Position numbers and translations under genes: made by a program. A stretch of 64,000 bases of DNA from contig NZ_CP060418.1 in the NCBI RefSeq assembly GCF_014298075.1, forward strand, positions 1,488,001-1,552,000. Direction: 5' to 3'. Of this stretch, positions 50,595 to 60,346 are shown piece by piece. Each line of letters starts with the position of its first letter. Position 1 is the first letter of the stretch. Under the pieces are notes generated by a model, which was given only the letters and a program-made list of their open reading frames with translations, made no database searches and was not told the origin of the DNA. This DNA is from Enterobacter sp. JUb54 (GTDB taxonomy: Bacteria; Pseudomonadota; Gammaproteobacteria; Enterobacterales; Enterobacteriaceae).

Positions 50595-52630
50595 GCTCTG
50601 TTCTCCAGAAGAATAATTTGCACATCCCAATCACTTAAGAGAATGTCATCTCCGGCATGAATCGCATCGCCAGTAAAGAGCATTCGCCCGTGAGGCTGAT
50701 TAAAGGTAACGCGTTGTGGCTCGGCACTATAATTAAAGAAATAGATCAGCTCCTTATTATTCTCATCAACGCCATGACGCATAATAATGGGGAAAGTGAT
50801 ATTGTCGTCTGGTACTGCCGTCGGCAACGTTTCTTGCAGTATATAGCGCATCATTTCACGTAATACCTCAGTAGATAGATGACAGCCGATATACGCCGCA
50901 CTACCCTGCTGATAACGGTTAAATGTGGCAGCAGCATATTTATTCCAGTAAGGATGTTCGTAGCGAGCCAGGACTGTCGCATTATCTTCTGGCACCAGTA
51001 ATTCCATCCAGTCGTCAACGGTGGTATCCAGCCCGGATAACGATAAACACGCTGAGGTCAGGGTCGTGCGATCCGGCTCAACAAATAATTGATAACTCGC
51101 CCCGACGGCCGCGGAGATAATGCCTGGCTGCTCGCAGGTCCGCACCTTCATATTTTCATCCGCGAATGCCGATTTAAAGGAGAAGATGGCATGACCGCCC
51201 GCTTTAATATAATCAGTAATCTGATGCAGAATCTCATCGCTGACCGTATAAAGCAGCGGGCAGATCAGCATTTCATAGCTGAATATCCGCGGATCGTCGA
51301 CCGCCAGAATATCCACTTCGATATTCATGCGATACAGCGTGTCATAATAGAGACGGAAAATATCATTATATTGATGCTGGGTGTCCCGGCTAAATTGATG
51401 CCCGCGCCAGGGGTGCCAGTCAATCGCCGTAAGACATTCATTACTGACCACCAGGGCGATACGACTTTTGCGTGCATAGGCCATCACCTGCGGGGCGAAG
51501 TCGCGCAGTTCAGCCCCTGTCTGGCACACCTCCTGATAAATCGGATTGGGTTTCAGATCATGGCTCAGAATCCCTTTCCAGTAGGTTTCATACGAATTAT
51601 GCAGAGAGTGCCAGTGCCAGTACCCCAGCAGGCAGGCGCCGCTAGCGACGTGGCTCCAGGCCTGCAGCCGTAGCTGGCCGGGGAACGGCGTCCAGTCCTT
51701 AAATGCCTGAGCCTGAGTTTCCAGCACCATGTAGCGGCGGTCTTTTGTCACCCGCGCGATATCGCCGCTAAAGGCAATTTCGGCGCCCGTCAGGTGAAAC
51801 TGGCTGGGATGATAAACATCCACGCCGGTAATATCGACCACCGCCGAGGTTTTAAAATGGTCGACTTCTGCGCGGACCCCGTACGACCAGTTGCGCCAGT
51901 CAAAATCAAAGTTATGCGTAATAAACTGTCGATCGTTTTTATATTCTCTGACCAGGTCAGCCTGCCAGCTAAGAAAACGCGTCACCAGCGACCGCTGGAA
52001 CGTTTTAAAGGCGCTCCCGAGGCTGGCGTTGATGGTGCCGTTCATTGACGGGAAATCTTCCCATGCGCCAATGCGGTTACTCCAGTAATCAAGGCCGAAA
52101 GCGGCGTTAAGTTCATCAAGATTATTACCAAAGCGTTTCTTTAATGATTGCACAAATTCAATTTGTACATTCTCCGAACAGGTGTCGTAGTATTTTGTTT
52201 CATTATCAATTTGAAAACCAATAACGGCCGGATGCTGTGCTGTCGCCTGTAATAACTGACGTATAATCCGCTCGGCATACCATAAATAAGTCGGGTGGGT
52301 GATATCCATCTTTTGTCTGTGGCCATACAGATTTTTCCCCTGCGGGGTCGTTGCCATCACTTCAGGATATTTTTTAGCAAGCCAGGCGGGGATCGCATAG
52401 GTCGGCGTACCGATAATTACCGCAATATTATTGTGGTACATCGCATCCAGTACCGTGGTTACCGAACTAAAATCGAACTCGCCTTCCCGTGGTTCAAAGG
52501 TGCTCCAGGTACTTTCCGCGATACGCACATAGTTAATACCCGCCTCTTTCATTAAGGCAATATCTTCCTGCAATCGCTCTTCCGCTAAATATTCTCGATA
52601 ATACGCAGCACCATACCAAAATTGATTCAT
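50591..52630 (-). CDS. GH42 beta-galactosidase
   Basis: A 679-aa glycoside hydrolase family 42 enzyme. N-terminal TIM barrel: FWYGAAYYREYLAEERLQED, INYVRIAESTWSTFEP, GTPTYAIPAWLAKKYPEV, acid/base Glu in IGFQIDNETKYY (~residue 150) and nucleophile Glu in MVLETQAQAF (~312). A trimerisation domain and a C-terminal beta domain follow. There is no signal peptide, so it acts in the cytoplasm on imported beta-galactosides. AAGGAGCG precedes ATG 52630. It is first in the galactosidase-symporter-AraC unit, distinct from the lac-type GH2 enzyme. Confidence 0.95.
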   Translation of the reverse strand: MNQFWYGAAYYREYLAEERLQEDIALMKEAGINYVRIAESTWSTFEPREGEFDFSSVTTVLDAMYHNNIAVIIGTPTYAIPAWLAKKYPEVMATTPQGKNLYGHRQKMDITHPTYLWYAERIIRQLLQATAQHPAVIGFQIDNETKYYDTCSENVQIEFVQSLKKRFGNNLDELNAAFGLDYWSNRIGAWEDFPSMNGTINASLGSAFKTFQRSLVTRFLSWQADLVREYKNDRQFITHNFDFDWRNWSYGVRAEVDHFKTSAVVDITGVDVYHPSQFHLTGAEIAFSGDIARVTKDRRYMVLETQAQAFKDWTPFPGQLRLQAWSHVASGACLLGYWHWHSLHNSYETYWKGILSHDLKPNPIYQEVCQTGAELRDFAPQVMAYARKSRIALVVSNECLTAIDWHPWRGHQFSRDTQHQYNDIFRLYYDTLYRMNIEVDILAVDDPRIFSYEMLICPLLYTVSDEILHQITDYIKAGGHAIFSFKSAFADENMKVRTCEQPGIISAAVGASYQLFVEPDRTTLTSACLSLSGLDTTVDDWMELLVPEDNATVLARYEHPYWNKYAAATFNRYQQGSAAYIGCHLSTEVLREMMRYILQETLPTAVPDDNITFPIIMRHGVDENNKELIYFFNYSAEPQRVTFNQPHGRMLFTGDAIHAGDDILLSDWDVQIILLENRA

Positions 52631-52714
52631 TATTCGCTCCTTTGTGTTACCGGAAACATAACGCAGAATCATCGGGAACGGATGAAATTAGCTGCTAGCA
52701 ACATAGAGCAATCT

Positions 52715-52760
52715 GCTATCGCCGTGGGGAGTCGATAGCGATCACATTTTTCAGCGGACC
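52715..52760. promoter_or_regulatory. Putative operator and CRP half-site upstream of the GH42 gene
   Basis: GCTATCG (52715-52721) and CGATAGC (52733-52739) form a 7-bp inverted repeat 85-109 nt upstream of the galactosidase. An adjoining minus-strand AAATGTGATCGC is a strong CRP half-site with a poor second half. This is consistent with sugar control, but not proven. Confidence 0.35.
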
Positions 52761-52792
52761 GCATCGGGGTAAGCACAGCTGGCGGAAGACGA

Positions 52793-52844
52793 TTGTGCGT
52801 TATAACGGCCAGTGCTACAGTGTGGCGGATGTTATAACGCACAA
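52793..52844 (+). promoter_or_regulatory. Promoter and palindromic operator of ydcO (benE)
   Basis: A -35 TTGTGC (52793-52798), 17-nt spacer and -10 TACAGT (52816-52821) form a promoter. The 14-mer TTGTGCGTTATAAC covering the -35 is repeated as an exact reverse complement at 52831-52844, just downstream of the start point. This layout fits repression by a dimeric regulator. Confidence 0.65.
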
Positions 52845-52853
52845 GAGGTCACT

Positions 52854-54020
52854 ATGCGCTCGTTTTCACTCCCCCTGCCGACGCTGCTCGCCGGTTTTAT
52901 CGCCGTGCTGGTGGGCTATGCCAGCTCTGCCGCCATTATCTGGCAAGCCGCCGCCGCGGCCGGGGCCAACGCACAGCAGATAGCTGGCTGGATGACGGCG
53001 CTGGGGCTGGGCATGGGGGTCAGCACCCTGGCCCTGACCTTGTGGCGCAAAGTGCCGATCCTCACCGCCTGGTCGACGCCCGGCGCGGCGCTGCTGGTCA
53101 GCGGATTGCAAGGGGTCACGCTGAACCAGGCGGTTGGCGTCTTTATCTTTGCCAATGCGTTGATTGTGCTGTGCGGGGTCACCGGTCTGTTTGCCCGGCT
53201 GATGAAAATCATCCCGCATTCGCTGGCGGCAGCGATGCTGGCAGGGATCCTTCTGCGCTTTGGTCTTCAGGCTTTCGCCACCCTCGAGGGACACCTGCTG
53301 CTGTGCGGCGGGATGCTCGCCGCCTGGCTGCTGTGTAAAGCCTGCTACCCGCGCTTCGCGGTGATTGCAGCGCTGCTGGTTGGCGGGGCTATCGCCGGGA
53401 TGTCCGGTGAGATCGTCGGCGGTCATATCACGCAGTTGTTGGTCATGCCGGAGTATATCGCGCCGCAGTTTACCCCTTCTCTGCTGCTCAGCGTCGGGCT
53501 GCCCTTCTTCCTGGTGACTATGGCCTCACAAAACGCCCCCGGTTTTGCCACTATGCAGGCTTCCGGCTATCGGGTGCCGACGTCGGCGCTGATTGTCGCC
53601 ACCGGCGCGCTGGCGCTGATTCTGTCGCCGTTTGGGGTCTATTCGATCTGTATTGCTGCTATTACCGCGGCCATCTGCCAAAGTCCGGAAGCGCATCCCG
53701 ATCCGCAGCGGCGCTGGCTGGCTGCGGCGGCGGCGGGCGGTTTTTATCTCCTCGCCGGGCTGTTCGGCGGTTCGATCACTGCGTTGATGGCGGCACTGCC
53801 GACGGCATGGATCCAGATGCTTGCCGGGCTGGCGCTGCTCGGCACCATTGGCGGGAGCCTGTTTCAGGCATTGAATCAGGAAAATGAACGGGATGCGGCG
53901 GTGGTGACGTTTCTGGTGACCGCCAGCGGCATCACCTTAGCAGGGATTGGTTCGGCCTTCTGGGGGCTGGTGCTGGGGGGATTGAGCTTCGCCCTGCTGT
54001 CAACGCTGCGCCGCACGTAG
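52854..54020 (+). CDS. ydcO: YdcO/BenE-family benzoate-type transporter
   Basis: A 388-aa inner-membrane protein of the BenE family (E. coli YdcO 391 aa). It has about twelve hydrophobic segments, with LLAGFIAVLVGYASSAAIIW, ILTAWSTPGAALL, QNAPGFATMQASGYRVPTS and GVYSICIAAITAAICQSPEA typical of benzoate/xanthine-like transporters with paired half-helices. AGAGG precedes ATG 52854. The substrate is unproven. The 3' end overlaps the convergent AraC gene by 21 nt. Confidence 0.93.
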   Translation: MRSFSLPLPTLLAGFIAVLVGYASSAAIIWQAAAAAGANAQQIAGWMTALGLGMGVSTLALTLWRKVPILTAWSTPGAALLVSGLQGVTLNQAVGVFIFANALIVLCGVTGLFARLMKIIPHSLAAAMLAGILLRFGLQAFATLEGHLLLCGGMLAAWLLCKACYPRFAVIAALLVGGAIAGMSGEIVGGHITQLLVMPEYIAPQFTPSLLLSVGLPFFLVTMASQNAPGFATMQASGYRVPTSALIVATGALALILSPFGVYSICIAAITAAICQSPEAHPDPQRRWLAAAAAGGFYLLAGLFGGSITALMAALPTAWIQMLAGLALLGTIGGSLFQALNQENERDAAVVTFLVTASGITLAGIGSAFWGLVLGGLSFALLSTLRRT

Positions 54021-54866
54021 CTGCGACGGCGTCAGGCCCGTGGCGCTCTTCACCCGGTTGCTAAAATGGCTGGCGGAGCTGAACCCACAGGCCATGGCGA
54101 TCTCGGTCAGCGACTGAGTGCTGCGGCAGATCAGCTCCTGGGCCTTAATCATTCGCCGCTGCATCACATACTGATGCGGCGCCATATTCATCGACTGGCG
54201 GAACATGCGCGCGAAGTGATACTCGCTGAGCGCCGCTTCCTGCGCCAGATCCGCCAGGGTGAGCGGTTGATCCAGTTGCTCTTCAATCCGCGCCAGCAGA
54301 TTACGCAGCACGTGCGGCGCCAGGCCACCGGAGACCGTGGGTAAACGCCACTGCACGTTTGAATAGTGCTGAATCAGGTGAGTCAGCAGCAGCGTGCTGG
54401 CGGAGCTTAACATCAGTTGGTTAGCCTGCTGCTGCCAGTCGTAATCGAGCAGGAACTGGCGATAGACAGCGGTAATTTTATCATCCTGGGAGAAGGTCTG
54501 TTCCTGCAGGCTGAACGACGCCGGGCTGCGATCCCAGATCTGCTCCCCAACCTTGCGCAGGTGCTCGTCGGTGCAGTAGAGATGGACGAAAGAGAGGTCG
54601 CCGCGAATATCCCAGGTGCTCTCCGCCCCTTTTGGCATCAGGCAGAAACGATCCGGACCGCCGCCGTTTTTCCAGCCCTGCGGCGTTTTTTGATAGCTTT
54701 CGTAGCCGTCGGCTACGTACAGGCTCAGGGTGTGATGGTTGCTTCGAACGGTCACCGTATCGAGATTGTTATACCACGCCGCCAGCTGGATACCGGAGTT
54801 CAGCTCCACCGTTTCCCGCAGGACCGCGTTTTGTCGACGTAATGTTTCGAAAGTCCCGTAAGCCAT
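54000..54866 (-). CDS. AraC-family regulator, divergent from a DMT exporter
   Basis: A 288-aa regulator: an N-terminal sensor domain (QLAAWYNNLDTVTVRSNHHT, FVHLYCTDEHLR) and a C-terminal AraC domain with two helix-turn-helices (LADLAQEAALSEYHFARMFR, LTEIAMACGFSSASHFSNRV). It faces the EamA transporter gene across 182 nt and probably controls it. The effector is unknown. Confidence 0.92.
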   Translation of the reverse strand: MAYGTFETLRRQNAVLRETVELNSGIQLAAWYNNLDTVTVRSNHHTLSLYVADGYESYQKTPQGWKNGGGPDRFCLMPKGAESTWDIRGDLSFVHLYCTDEHLRKVGEQIWDRSPASFSLQEQTFSQDDKITAVYRQFLLDYDWQQQANQLMLSSASTLLLTHLIQHYSNVQWRLPTVSGGLAPHVLRNLLARIEEQLDQPLTLADLAQEAALSEYHFARMFRQSMNMAPHQYVMQRRMIKAQELICRSTQSLTEIAMACGFSSASHFSNRVKSATGLTPSQLRAAQR

Positions 54867-55048
54867 AGCCTTTACACATCCGATTCCGTAAACCTCTAGT
54901 CTATGAAGAGTCGGCGCCGGATACCAGAACTCTCCCGCCCCTGGGCAAAAATAAGCGCAAGAATTTGCAAGTTGCGCCCCGGCAGATGACAGCGCCGACG
55001 CTCAACCGGTGACACACTACCCGCTGGCGTGTTTACGGGAGAGAGAAG

Positions 55049-55945
55049 TTGAACGCATTACTGTACGGACTGGTGGTGATTATCTGGGGCACCACGTGGA
55101 TTGCCATCTTTTTACAACAGGGACCGGTCGCTGCCCCGGTATCCATTTTCTGGCGCTTTGCCGTCGCGAGCGTCACGATGCTGGCGATTCTGCTGGTCAC
55201 CCGCCGCCTGCGTCCGCTGGCGCTGCGCGATCATCTGTTCTGCGTGCTGCAGGGCTGCTGCGTGTTCTGCTTTAACTTCTGGTGCTTTTACACCGCGGCG
55301 GCGCACATCAATACCGGCCTCGAGTCAGTCATTTTTTCCATGGCGGTGCTGTTTAACGCCATTAACGGTTTTATTTTCTTCCGCCAGCAGCCTCCGGCAC
55401 GCTTCTGGCTCGCCGCCGCTCTCGGTCTCGCCGGGATTGTGACCCTGTTCTGGGACGACCTCCTGAGTAACGGGCTCAACGCCTCGCTGCTGTGGGGTAT
55501 TGGCCTGAGCGCGTTGGGGACCTACGGCTTTTCGCTGGGTAATATGCTCAGTATGCGCCACCAGCGCCGCGGTCTGGAAACGCTGACCACCAACAGCTGG
55601 GCGATGCTGTACGGCACGCTGGTAATGGGCGCCATCGCCCTGCTGCGCGGCGATGATTTTACCCCGCAGTGGACGCTAAGCTATATGGGGGCGCTGCTGT
55701 ATCTGGCTCTGTTCGGTTCGGTAATTGCGTTTGGTGCGTATTTCACCCTGGTGGGTCGTATCGGCGCCGGCAAGGCCGCCTACAGCACGCTGCTGTTCCC
55801 GCTGGTGGCCCTGACCATCTCGACCTTTTACGAAGGCTATGTCTGGCACAGTAACGCAGTTGTCGGCCTGGCGCTGATTCTGGTGGGTAACCTGGTGATG
55901 TTTGCCCGCCCCGAGCAGTGGTTCCTGCGCCGCAGGCTGGCGTAA
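55049..55945 (+). CDS. EamA/DMT-family transporter (TTG start)
   Basis: A 298-aa protein of ten predicted helices in two EamA repeats: LVVIIWGTTWIAIFLQQGPV, WRFAVASVTMLAI, and second-half FSLGNMLSMRHQRRG, YTLVGRIGAGKAAYSTLLFP. It probably exports amino acids or metabolites like YdeD or RhaT relatives. Initiation appears to be TTG at 55049, with GGGAGAGAG 4-5 nt upstream; no ATG is available before the first helix. A strong terminator follows the stop. Confidence 0.9.
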   Translation: MNALLYGLVVIIWGTTWIAIFLQQGPVAAPVSIFWRFAVASVTMLAILLVTRRLRPLALRDHLFCVLQGCCVFCFNFWCFYTAAAHINTGLESVIFSMAVLFNAINGFIFFRQQPPARFWLAAALGLAGIVTLFWDDLLSNGLNASLLWGIGLSALGTYGFSLGNMLSMRHQRRGLETLTTNSWAMLYGTLVMGAIALLRGDDFTPQWTLSYMGALLYLALFGSVIAFGAYFTLVGRIGAGKAAYSTLLFPLVALTISTFYEGYVWHSNAVVGLALILVGNLVMFARPEQWFLRRRLA

Positions 55946-55967
55946 CGCCGCGATGGCTGGCTAACAG

Positions 55968-55998
55968 AAAAAAGGCGCCCCGGAAGGCGCCTTTTTTT
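55968..55998. terminator. Bidirectional intrinsic terminator
   Basis: AAAAAAGGCGCC pairs with GGCGCCTTTTTT around a short loop, U-tracts on both strands, between the convergent DMT and DUF3313 genes. Confidence 0.92.
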
Positions 55999-56013
55999 GT
56001 CAAACAATGAGTG

Positions 56014-56682
56014 CTACTTCTGGGTCGGATCGAATTTGACGGCGTCGATCGCCATCTCGTCAATCACCTGTTTCAGGGTATCGGCGGTCAGTTGCGTATT
56101 TTCGTTCGCCAGATTTTTGCCCTCGCCTTTACGGACCACTTTCATCACCGGCTTGTTGGTCGCCGCGTCGATCAGCTCCGCTTCAAAGTACAGACTGGTG
56201 TTCATGGTGCGATGCCCGGTGGCCATTTCTGTGCCTGCCACCACCATCGCCACCGGAATCACTTCATAGAACTGCAGCCCTTCTTTGCTCGAATCCACAC
56301 CGGTGATAGCGCCGCGGAAAATCAGGCTGCGCGGACCAGGGGTTGCCGCCAGCGGTTTGCGCTCGCCAATTGCTTGCTTCAGCTGTTGGTTGGTGTAATT
56401 GAGAATATTGCGCAGTGCATTTTCGCCCACCTGAGTCGTCGGTTTTGGCACCGGATAATAGATAACCGGGTTAAAAACCACGTTATCGTAATTTTTCGGG
56501 TTATAGTCCGCAGAAATCCAGCGCAGTTCCGGTTTTCCCGATGCCGAGGTGGTTTCTTTTAATTTGGAATAATCTTTTAAAAACCCAGAATACTTTTCTG
56601 GCGAAGCAATTTTTGAGGCGCAACCCGCGAGTGCTAACAGACCAGCGAGTGCCGCCACTTTAAAAATGAAATGAGTACGCAT
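56014..56682 (-). CDS. DUF3313 lipoprotein
   Basis: A 222-aa lipoprotein with lipobox LLALAGC (Cys21) and the DUF3313 pattern (PEKYSGFLKDYSKLKETTS, IYYPVPKPTTQVGENALRNI, SRSLIFRGAITGVDSSKEGL). Serine-like residue Ala after Cys favours outer-membrane sorting. Function is unknown in the family. It is a single gene with its own terminator. The peptide-binding protein gene lies upstream on the same strand after a 135-nt gap. Confidence 0.88.
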   Translation of the reverse strand: MRTHFIFKVAALAGLLALAGCASKIASPEKYSGFLKDYSKLKETTSASGKPELRWISADYNPKNYDNVVFNPVIYYPVPKPTTQVGENALRNILNYTNQQLKQAIGERKPLAATPGPRSLIFRGAITGVDSSKEGLQFYEVIPVAMVVAGTEMATGHRTMNTSLYFEAELIDAATNKPVMKVVRKGEGKNLANENTQLTADTLKQVIDEMAIDAVKFDPTQK

Positions 56683-56817
56683 GAGTGAATCCCTGTAAAT
56701 GCAGTTGTCGGCGCGATTTATAGCAAACTACCAGACTAAGTTTTGTGACAAAAAATGGGGTTCGTCAAACGTTTGCAAAAATAAATCCGCCACGGTGGGC
56801 GGATTCACATTTCCAAA

Positions 56818-58410
56818 TTATTTTATATCGACCTGATAGAAAATATGCTTGCCAAAAGGATCGATTTCGTAGTCAGAAACCGTATTGCGAACGGGTTCAA
56901 AAATAGTCGAATGGGCAATCATTACCGCCGGCATTTGATCGTGCATCATTTGCTGTGCCTGTTTATACAGCGCCTCTCGTTTTTGCCGATCGGTAATCGA
57001 TTTCGCTTCGGCAATAATATGGTCAAATGGCGGATAACACCATTTTGCCGAATTCGATCCGCCGTTCGCCGACTGGCAGGTAAACAACGGCCCGAAGAAG
57101 TTATCCGGATCGCCGGTAGCGGTGGTCCAGCCCATCAGCGCCGCCTGGTGTTCACCGTCTTTGACACGCTTGAGGTATTCACCCCACTCATAGGTTGTGA
57201 TTTTAGTTTGCACGCCAATCTTCGCCCAGTCGGCCTGAATCATCTCGGCCATACGTTTGGCGTTGGGGTTATAAGGACGCTGCACCGGCATCGCCCACAG
57301 GTCAATGGTCACAGGCCCGCTGAGGCCCGCTTCCTGCAACAGCGCTTTCGCTTTTTGCGGATCGTAATCGTAATCTTTTAACTCGCTGTCGGCACTCCAC
57401 ACCCCCGGCGGCAGCAGGTTTTTCGCGGCGCTGCCGGTACCGTGGAATACCGCTTCAATTATCGCCGGTTTATTAATCGCCAGCGCCAGTGCCTGACGAA
57501 CTTTGACATTATCCAGCGGCGGCTTTTGGGTATTAAACGCCAGGAAACCGGTATTCAGACCCGCCTTACTCATCAAGGTAATGTTTTTGTTTTCTTTCAT
57601 TCTCGGCAAATCTGCCGGGTTCGGGAACGGCATGACCTGGCATTCGTTCTTCTCCAGTTTGGCGTAACGCACCGATGCATCCGGGGTAATACTAAATATC
57701 AGGCGATCAATTTTGGCTTTCCCCTGCCAGTACTGTGGAAAAGCCGTAAATAAAATGCGGGAATCTTTCTGGTATTGCGCCAGTTTAAACGGCCCGGTGC
57801 CAATGGGGTCGGAATCGACACGCTGCGGCGTGCCGGCTTTTAGCATCGCGTCAGCATATTCCGCCGATAAAATAGAGGCGAAATACCATGCCAGGTCGGC
57901 GACAAACGGCGCTTCGGGACGGGCTAAGGTAAAGCGCACGGTATATTCATCAGGCTTATCAATTGCGGTAATTAACTGACCAAACTCGAGGCTTTCGAAA
58001 TTCGAGTAGTTACCGTTGGAGACATTATGATAAGGGTGCTGCGGATCTTTTTGCCGCATAAAAGAGAAGATCACGTCATCGGCATTAAAATCGCGGGTGG
58101 GCGTGAAATATTTATTGCTTTGAAACTTCACCCCTTTACGCAAATGGAAAGTGTAGACCTTGCCGTCTTCACTCACCTCCCAGCTTTCTGCGAGGCTCGG
58201 CTGCAGTTCGGTGGTGCCTACCTTAAAGTCGACCAGGCGGTTATAAACCGGCACCGCACTGGCATCGACGCTGGTTCCGGAGGTATAGAGTTGTGGGTTG
58301 AAATTCTCCGGCGATCCTTCGGAGCAGTAAACCAGCGTCTTTGCGCTCACGCTGGAACCGAACGTGAGCGCCGTTAATGTCAGAGCAAGCATGGTGAGTT
58401 TGCGTTGCAT
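56818..58410 (-). CDS. Second orphan dipeptide/oligopeptide ABC binding protein (DppA-like)
   Basis: A 530-aa SBP_bac_5 protein with signal peptide (MQRKLTMLALTLTALTFGSSVSA). It shares long blocks with the orphan at 17432-19030 (LVYCSEGSPENFNPQLYTSG, FQSNKYFTPTRDFNADDVIF, PVQRPYNPNAKRMAEMIQAD). AAGGAAACG precedes the ATG. No permease/ATPase is adjacent; it presumably uses the genomic Dpp or Opp channel. It is divergent from a peptidase T gene with 113 nt between starts, a link that suggests joint control of tripeptide uptake and hydrolysis. Confidence 0.92.
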   Translation of the reverse strand: MQRKLTMLALTLTALTFGSSVSAKTLVYCSEGSPENFNPQLYTSGTSVDASAVPVYNRLVDFKVGTTELQPSLAESWEVSEDGKVYTFHLRKGVKFQSNKYFTPTRDFNADDVIFSFMRQKDPQHPYHNVSNGNYSNFESLEFGQLITAIDKPDEYTVRFTLARPEAPFVADLAWYFASILSAEYADAMLKAGTPQRVDSDPIGTGPFKLAQYQKDSRILFTAFPQYWQGKAKIDRLIFSITPDASVRYAKLEKNECQVMPFPNPADLPRMKENKNITLMSKAGLNTGFLAFNTQKPPLDNVKVRQALALAINKPAIIEAVFHGTGSAAKNLLPPGVWSADSELKDYDYDPQKAKALLQEAGLSGPVTIDLWAMPVQRPYNPNAKRMAEMIQADWAKIGVQTKITTYEWGEYLKRVKDGEHQAALMGWTTATGDPDNFFGPLFTCQSANGGSNSAKWCYPPFDHIIAEAKSITDRQKREALYKQAQQMMHDQMPAVMIAHSTIFEPVRNTVSDYEIDPFGKHIFYQVDIK

Positions 58411-58523
58411 AACGTTTCCTTTTTAATTTGTCAGCTAATGAATAGCTTGTTGTTTTCCATCCCATACATAACACTAAAGCCAGATTGCAAACACCTGAAA
58501 ATATAAATAAAGAAGGAATCACT

Positions 58524-59753
58524 ATGTCATCACCTCTCACCAGCCAACTGACCCAGCGCTTCTTCCGCTACCTCGCCATCAGCAGCCAGAGCGACGCGCG
58601 CGCCACCACGTTGCCCACCACGCCGGGACAGCATGACATGGCGCGTGAACTGGCCGATGAGCTACAGCGTCTCGGCCTGGACGATATCGTGATCGATGAA
58701 CATGCCACCGTTACGGCGGTGAAAAAAGGCAATGTTCCGGGCGCGCCGCGGATTGGTTTTATTACCCATATCGACACCGTTGATGTCGGCCTGTCTCCGG
58801 ATATTCATCCGCAGATTTTGCGCTTTTCCGGGGAAGACCTGTGCCTGAACAGCGAAAAAGATATCTGGCTGCGCGTGAGTGAACACCCGGAAATCCTCGC
58901 CTACCCGAATGAAGAGATTATTTTCAGCGACGGCACCAGCGTGCTGGGCGCCGATAACAAGTCAGCGGTGACGGTGGTAATGACGGTGCTGGAAAACCTG
59001 ACGGCGGACCATCGCCACGGCGATATCGTGGTGGCCTTTGTCCCCGATGAGGAAGTCGGGCTGCGGGGGGCGAAAGCGCTGGATCTCAGCCGCTTTGCCG
59101 TCGATTTTGCCTGGACCATCGACTGCTGCGAGCTGGGGGAGATTGTCTATGAAAACTTCAACGCCGCGGCGGCGGAGATCCGCTTTACCGGCGTGACCGC
59201 CCATCCGATGTCGGCGAAAGGCGTACTGGTGAATCCGCTGCTGATGGCCGCCGATTACATCAGCCATTTTGACCGTCAGCAAACGCCGGAGCATACCGCC
59301 GGGCGCGAGGGCTACGTGTGGTTCAATGGGATTCAGGGCGACCAAAACCGCACCTTGCTACAGGCCAGCATTCGTGATTTCGACCGCGACAGTTTTTTAC
59401 GCCGCAAACAGCAGATCGGCGAGGTCGCTGAAATCATTGCCGCCCGCTACCCGACCGCCAACGTCGAGTTCTCCATCAGCGACACCTACAGCAATATCAG
59501 CAACGCCATTGGCGACGACCGCCGGGCCATTGACCTGATGTTTGAAGCGATGGAGAGCATTGGCGTTACGCCGAAACCGACGCCGATGCGCGGCGGGACC
59601 GACGGGGCAGCGTTATCTGCCAAAGGCCTGCTCACGCCAAACTTTTTCACCGGCGCGCATAACTTCCACTCAAAATTTGAGTTTCTGCCGCTGCGCGCCT
59701 TCGAAGCGTCATACCAGACCGCGATGCAGCTGTGCCTGCTGGCGGCCCGTTAA
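58524..59753 (+). CDS. pepT: Peptidase T (tripeptide aminopeptidase, M20B)
   Basis: A 409-aa zinc aminopeptidase (E. coli PepT 408). Metal and catalytic motifs are [13 protein letters not shown] (His, Asp), [10 protein letters not shown] (bridging Asp), [13 protein letters not shown] (Glu pair), WTIDCCELG (Asp) and [13 protein letters not shown] (His). It releases N-terminal residues from tripeptides in the cytoplasm. The start at 58524 has AGAAGGA upstream; 58485 gives an extra 13 residues. This may be a second pepT copy, because the canonical E. coli gene sits near potD; the paralogue status is inferred from location. Confidence 0.92.
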   Translation: MSSPLTSQLTQRFFRYLAISSQSDARATTLPTTPGQHDMARELADELQRLGLDDIVIDEHATVTAVKKGNVPGAPRIGFITHIDTVDVGLSPDIHPQILRFSGEDLCLNSEKDIWLRVSEHPEILAYPNEEIIFSDGTSVLGADNKSAVTVVMTVLENLTADHRHGDIVVAFVPDEEVGLRGAKALDLSRFAVDFAWTIDCCELGEIVYENFNAAAAEIRFTGVTAHPMSAKGVLVNPLLMAADYISHFDRQQTPEHTAGREGYVWFNGIQGDQNRTLLQASIRDFDRDSFLRRKQQIGEVAEIIAARYPTANVEFSISDTYSNISNAIGDDRRAIDLMFEAMESIGVTPKPTPMRGGTDGAALSAKGLLTPNFFTGAHNFHSKFEFLPLRAFEASYQTAMQLCLLAAR

Positions 59754-60346
59754 GCCGGTTTTTGCGCCAGCATGGTGGCAAACCGCAGCTTGATGCGGTT
59801 GCCATCGGCGTCGGTGCGGTGCAGTTCGCCCACCTCTTCGTTATATCTGAGGAACGTCCAGCCGGCGTAATAGCGCCGCAGTTCCTCAGATTTAAAGGCA
59901 AACGGGAAGCCAACGGTGCAAGGATAATCCTCAGTATCCATCGCCGCGACGATCAGGTTATAGCCGCCCGGTTTGGTACAGCGCTGCATGTTGGCGATCA
60001 GGCCTGGGATGGTGTCCGCCTGAAGGAACATCAGCACCACGGTGGAGAGAATAAAGTCATACTCGCCGTCGAAACTGAGGGTATTAAGATCCTGCACCGC
60101 GGTCTGTAAATTGCTCAGCCCTTCCGCCTCGCGGATCCCCTCCAGCGTGCTGATGCTCATGGCGTTTTTATCCCACGCGGTCACGTCGTAGCCGTTAGCC
60201 GCCAGGTACAGGCTATTGCGCCCGTTGCCACAGCCCAGATCCAGCGTCTTTCCTGGCGCAACCTGGGTGGCGGCATACAGCACTTCGGAGTGGGTGCGGG
60301 TCAGGCCGTATTTGTCAGTAAAGTAGTTTTCGTCACGGATAATCAT
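59750..60346 (-). CDS. tehB: Tellurite methyltransferase TehB
   Basis: A 198-aa SAM-dependent methyltransferase (E. coli 197). Motif I is [20 protein letters not shown] (residues ~33-52), then [12 protein letters not shown] and [20 protein letters not shown]. It methylates or detoxifies tellurite and selenium compounds when overexpressed with TehA. It is convergent with pepT (4-nt overlap of ends) and coupled to tehA by an ATGA overlap at 60343-60346. Confidence 0.95.
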   Translation of the reverse strand: MIIRDENYFTDKYGLTRTHSEVLYAATQVAPGKTLDLGCGNGRNSLYLAANGYDVTAWDKNAMSISTLEGIREAEGLSNLQTAVQDLNTLSFDGEYDFILSTVVLMFLQADTIPGLIANMQRCTKPGGYNLIVAAMDTEDYPCTVGFPFAFKSEELRRYYAGWTFLRYNEEVGELHRTDADGNRIKLRFATMLAQKPA

